Below the pieces are notes generated by a model, which did not search any database, was not told the DNA's origin, and saw only the letters and a list, made by a program, of their open reading frames with translations. A stretch of 64,000 bases of DNA from Prolixibacteraceae bacterium (lineage in GTDB: Bacteria; Bacteroidota; Bacteroidia; Bacteroidales; Prolixibacteraceae), in contig JAFLKN010000041.1 of the NCBI GenBank assembly GCA_019163175.1, positions 62,001-126,000 on the forward strand, given 5' to 3'. Below, in pieces: positions 62,902 through 64,000 of the stretch. Made by a program: the position numbers and the translations under genes. Positions within the stretch are counted from its first letter, which is position 1. Each line of letters starts with the position of its first letter.

Positions 62902-63690
62902 ATGAATTACGGCATTTCAGGTTTAAGTATTATTCCTGTGCGCAGGGAACCATCGGAACAAAGTGAAATGATTACCCAAATACTTTATGGTGAACATTTC
63001 GTAGTGAACGAAATCATGATGGGGTGGGCGCATGTGAAACTGGCTTTTGATGGTTACGGCGGTTGGGTCGATATGAAAATGATTACCCCGCTTCCTGAAA
63101 AGTCGTACCAGAAAATTGATCATTCGCCATTTGCTGTGAGTACCGATATTTTCAACATTATTCCGGTAAATGCCGAGCAAACCATGATGATTGTTGCCGG
63201 AAGTACATTGCCTTGCTGGCGCCCTTACCTGAAAGAATTTTCCATTCAATACGAAGTTTTTCGTCATACCGGAAATTTCACCTATAAAAAACCTGCCAAT
63301 ATTCGCAAAGTAATGATCGATCAGGCGCTGAAATATTTTAATGCGCCTTACCTGTGGGGAGGCCGTTCGCCATTGGGAATCGATTGTTCAGGACTTACTC
63401 AGATCATATACAAAATGGCTGGCTATGCAATTCCACGCGACGCAAGTCAACAGGTTCACTGCGGAACAGCCTTAAGTTTTGTTGAAGAAGCAAAACCAGG
63501 CGATCTTGCTTTTTTCGATAATGATGAAGGCCGGATTATACACGTTGGTATCATCTGGGAAAAGAATAAAATCATTCATGCTTCCGGTAAAGTACGCATC
63601 GATAATGTAGATCAGTTTGGTATTTACAATGTTGAAACCAAACGATACACTCACCAAATGCGTGTTATGAAACGAATTGTTAAAGATTAA
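62902..63690 (+). CDS. NlpC/P60 cysteine peptidase with N-terminal SH3-like domain
   Basis: 262 residues. Residues 5-65 form a bacterial SH3-like domain (SIIPVRREPSEQSEMITQIL, GWVDMKMI); a linker/second SH3-like part follows to about 125. The NlpC/P60 domain (135-260) has the triad Cys162 (GIDCSGLTQ), His214 (RIIHVGII) and His226 (IIHASGK). This is the fold of gamma-D-glutamyl-diamino acid endopeptidases that trim or recycle peptidoglycan peptides. No clear signal peptide, which points to cytoplasmic recycling (YkfC-like) or an unusual export route. Confidence 0.9.
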   Translation: MNYGISGLSIIPVRREPSEQSEMITQILYGEHFVVNEIMMGWAHVKLAFDGYGGWVDMKMITPLPEKSYQKIDHSPFAVSTDIFNIIPVNAEQTMMIVAGSTLPCWRPYLKEFSIQYEVFRHTGNFTYKKPANIRKVMIDQALKYFNAPYLWGGRSPLGIDCSGLTQIIYKMAGYAIPRDASQQVHCGTALSFVEEAKPGDLAFFDNDEGRIIHVGIIWEKNKIIHASGKVRIDNVDQFGIYNVETKRYTHQMRVMKRIVKD

Positions 63691-63711
63691 TTATCAATTG
63701 TTACTGGTTAG

Positions 63712-63744
63712 TGTAGATGAAAGCTTGACGTTTGCTCATCTACA
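63712..63744 (+). terminator. Hairpin after the NlpC/P60 gene (possible terminator)
   Basis: TGTAGATGA / TCATCTACA form a perfect 9-bp stem with a 15-nt loop, 22 bp past the stop codon. No T-run follows, so termination would be weak or factor-dependent. Confidence 0.4.
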
Positions 63745-63768
63745 ACTGGAAATTATTTGCCATAAAAA

Positions 63769-63793
63769 ATTCATCATTCATTATTCAAAATTC
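63769..63793. repeat. Heptad tract before the NUDIX gene
   Basis: ATTCATC, ATTCATT, ATTCAAA and a partial ATTC run head to tail with a 7-bp period, ending three bases before the NUDIX start codon. Confidence 0.5.
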
Positions 63794-63795
63794 CC

Positions 63796-64000
63796 ATGTA
63801 TACCTATCAATATCCCCGAGCTGCTTTAACTGTTGATGCTATTCTGATCAGTAAACAAAATTCAGTTTTACTTATCGAACGCGGTCGTGAGCCTTACAAA
63901 GGTAAATGGGCGCTTCCCGGTGGTTTTATTGAAATGGACGAACCTCTGGAGGTGGCTTGTCAGCGTGAACTGGAAGAGGAAACGGGAATCAGGATAGGAG
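63796..64000 (+). CDS. NUDIX hydrolase, 5' part (cut by window edge)
   Basis: The first 68 codons are visible. After MYTYQYPRAALTVDAILI comes the strand-loop LIERGREPYKGKWALPGG and then the Nudix box: GGFIEMDEPLEVACQRELEE followed by ETGI, with the REx2EE metal-binding glutamates intact. Proteins that start this way are ADP-ribose pyrophosphatase/MutT-like enzymes or NrtR-type regulators fused to a C-terminal helix-turn-helix; the missing end decides. It follows the NlpC/P60 gene by 105 bp. Confidence 0.9.
   Translation, partial: MYTYQYPRAALTVDAILISKQNSVLLIERGREPYKGKWALPGGFIEMDEPLEVACQRELEEETGIRIG

Noticed and set aside
1-64000. CRISPR arrays, tRNA/rRNA genes, transposases, integrases, prophage genes
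   Set aside because: Intergenic regions were read on both strands and none was seen; the repeats found are word-iterated palindromes and heptad tracts, not spaced direct repeats.

Overview
The window reads as a chromosomal segment of a member of the Bacteroidota. SusC/SusD pairs, a DUF5687 permease, secreted glycosidases and lipoproteins, a 7TM-HD PgpH protein, mitochondrial-like citrate synthase and aconitase, and TAnnTTTG-type -7 promoter elements all support this. A free-living polysaccharide degrader of the Marinilabiliales/Prolixibacteraceae type fits best, but this is an inference from gene content. Both ends cut a gene: arginine decarboxylase on the left and a NUDIX hydrolase on the right. 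I saw no rRNA, tRNA, CRISPR array, transposase, integrase or phage gene.

Layout. 1-8.3 kb, minus strand: speA 5' part, an MsbA-like ABC exporter, purB, a secreted GH29 alpha-L-fucosidase, and a two-gene ABC transporter (DUF5687 permease plus ATPase). 8.4-11.9 kb, plus strand: a lipocalin lipoprotein, a small lipoprotein and a radical SAM/SPASM enzyme packed end to end, then an NfeD-type membrane protease. 11.9-14.6 kb: deoC, then an unusual Lgt-like membrane protein with a long beta-rich C-terminal extension. 14.6-26.3 kb, minus strand: carbohydrate genes. These are a LamG protein, HAD phosphatase and GH-A-like lipoprotein glycosidase in one operon; a cytoplasmic GH94 cellobiose-type phosphorylase; a beta-lactamase-fold hydrolase; and a fluoride channel, DUF190, MFS and GH140-like operon. 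26.5-30.7 kb, plus strand: a UroD-family protein paired with a GH120 beta-xylosidase, then a bestrophin-like membrane protein.

30.7-37.1 kb, minus strand, is the oxidative arm from citrate to 2-oxoglutarate in one cluster: aconitase, eukaryotic-type NADP isocitrate dehydrogenase, a second isocitrate dehydrogenase whose cofactor pocket looks NAD-type, and citrate synthase. Two of its three spacers are filled by long imperfect palindromes of iterated short words. 37-41 kb: a second GH29 fucosidase, ornithine carbamoyltransferase and carbamate kinase. 41-48 kb: ftsK-lolA on the plus strand facing transketolase and serA on the minus strand. 48-59.3 kb: a polysaccharide-uptake operon of two SusC/SusD pairs and a DUF1735-type surface lipoprotein, closed by a strong terminator and containing no enzyme. 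59-64 kb: a small membrane protein, a methyltransferase, PgpH, an NlpC/P60 peptidase and the start of a NUDIX gene.

How it works together: secreted or lipid-anchored glycosidases (two GH29, GH120, GH140-like, GH-A-like) could trim fucose-, xylose- and apiose-containing plant or algal glycans. Imported cellobiose would be phosphorolysed by GH94, and the carbon would pass through transketolase and the TCA arm. The most interesting candidates are the lipoprotein/radical SAM unit, the Lgt-like fusion, the paired isocitrate dehydrogenases of apparently different cofactor preference, and the iterated-word palindromes.
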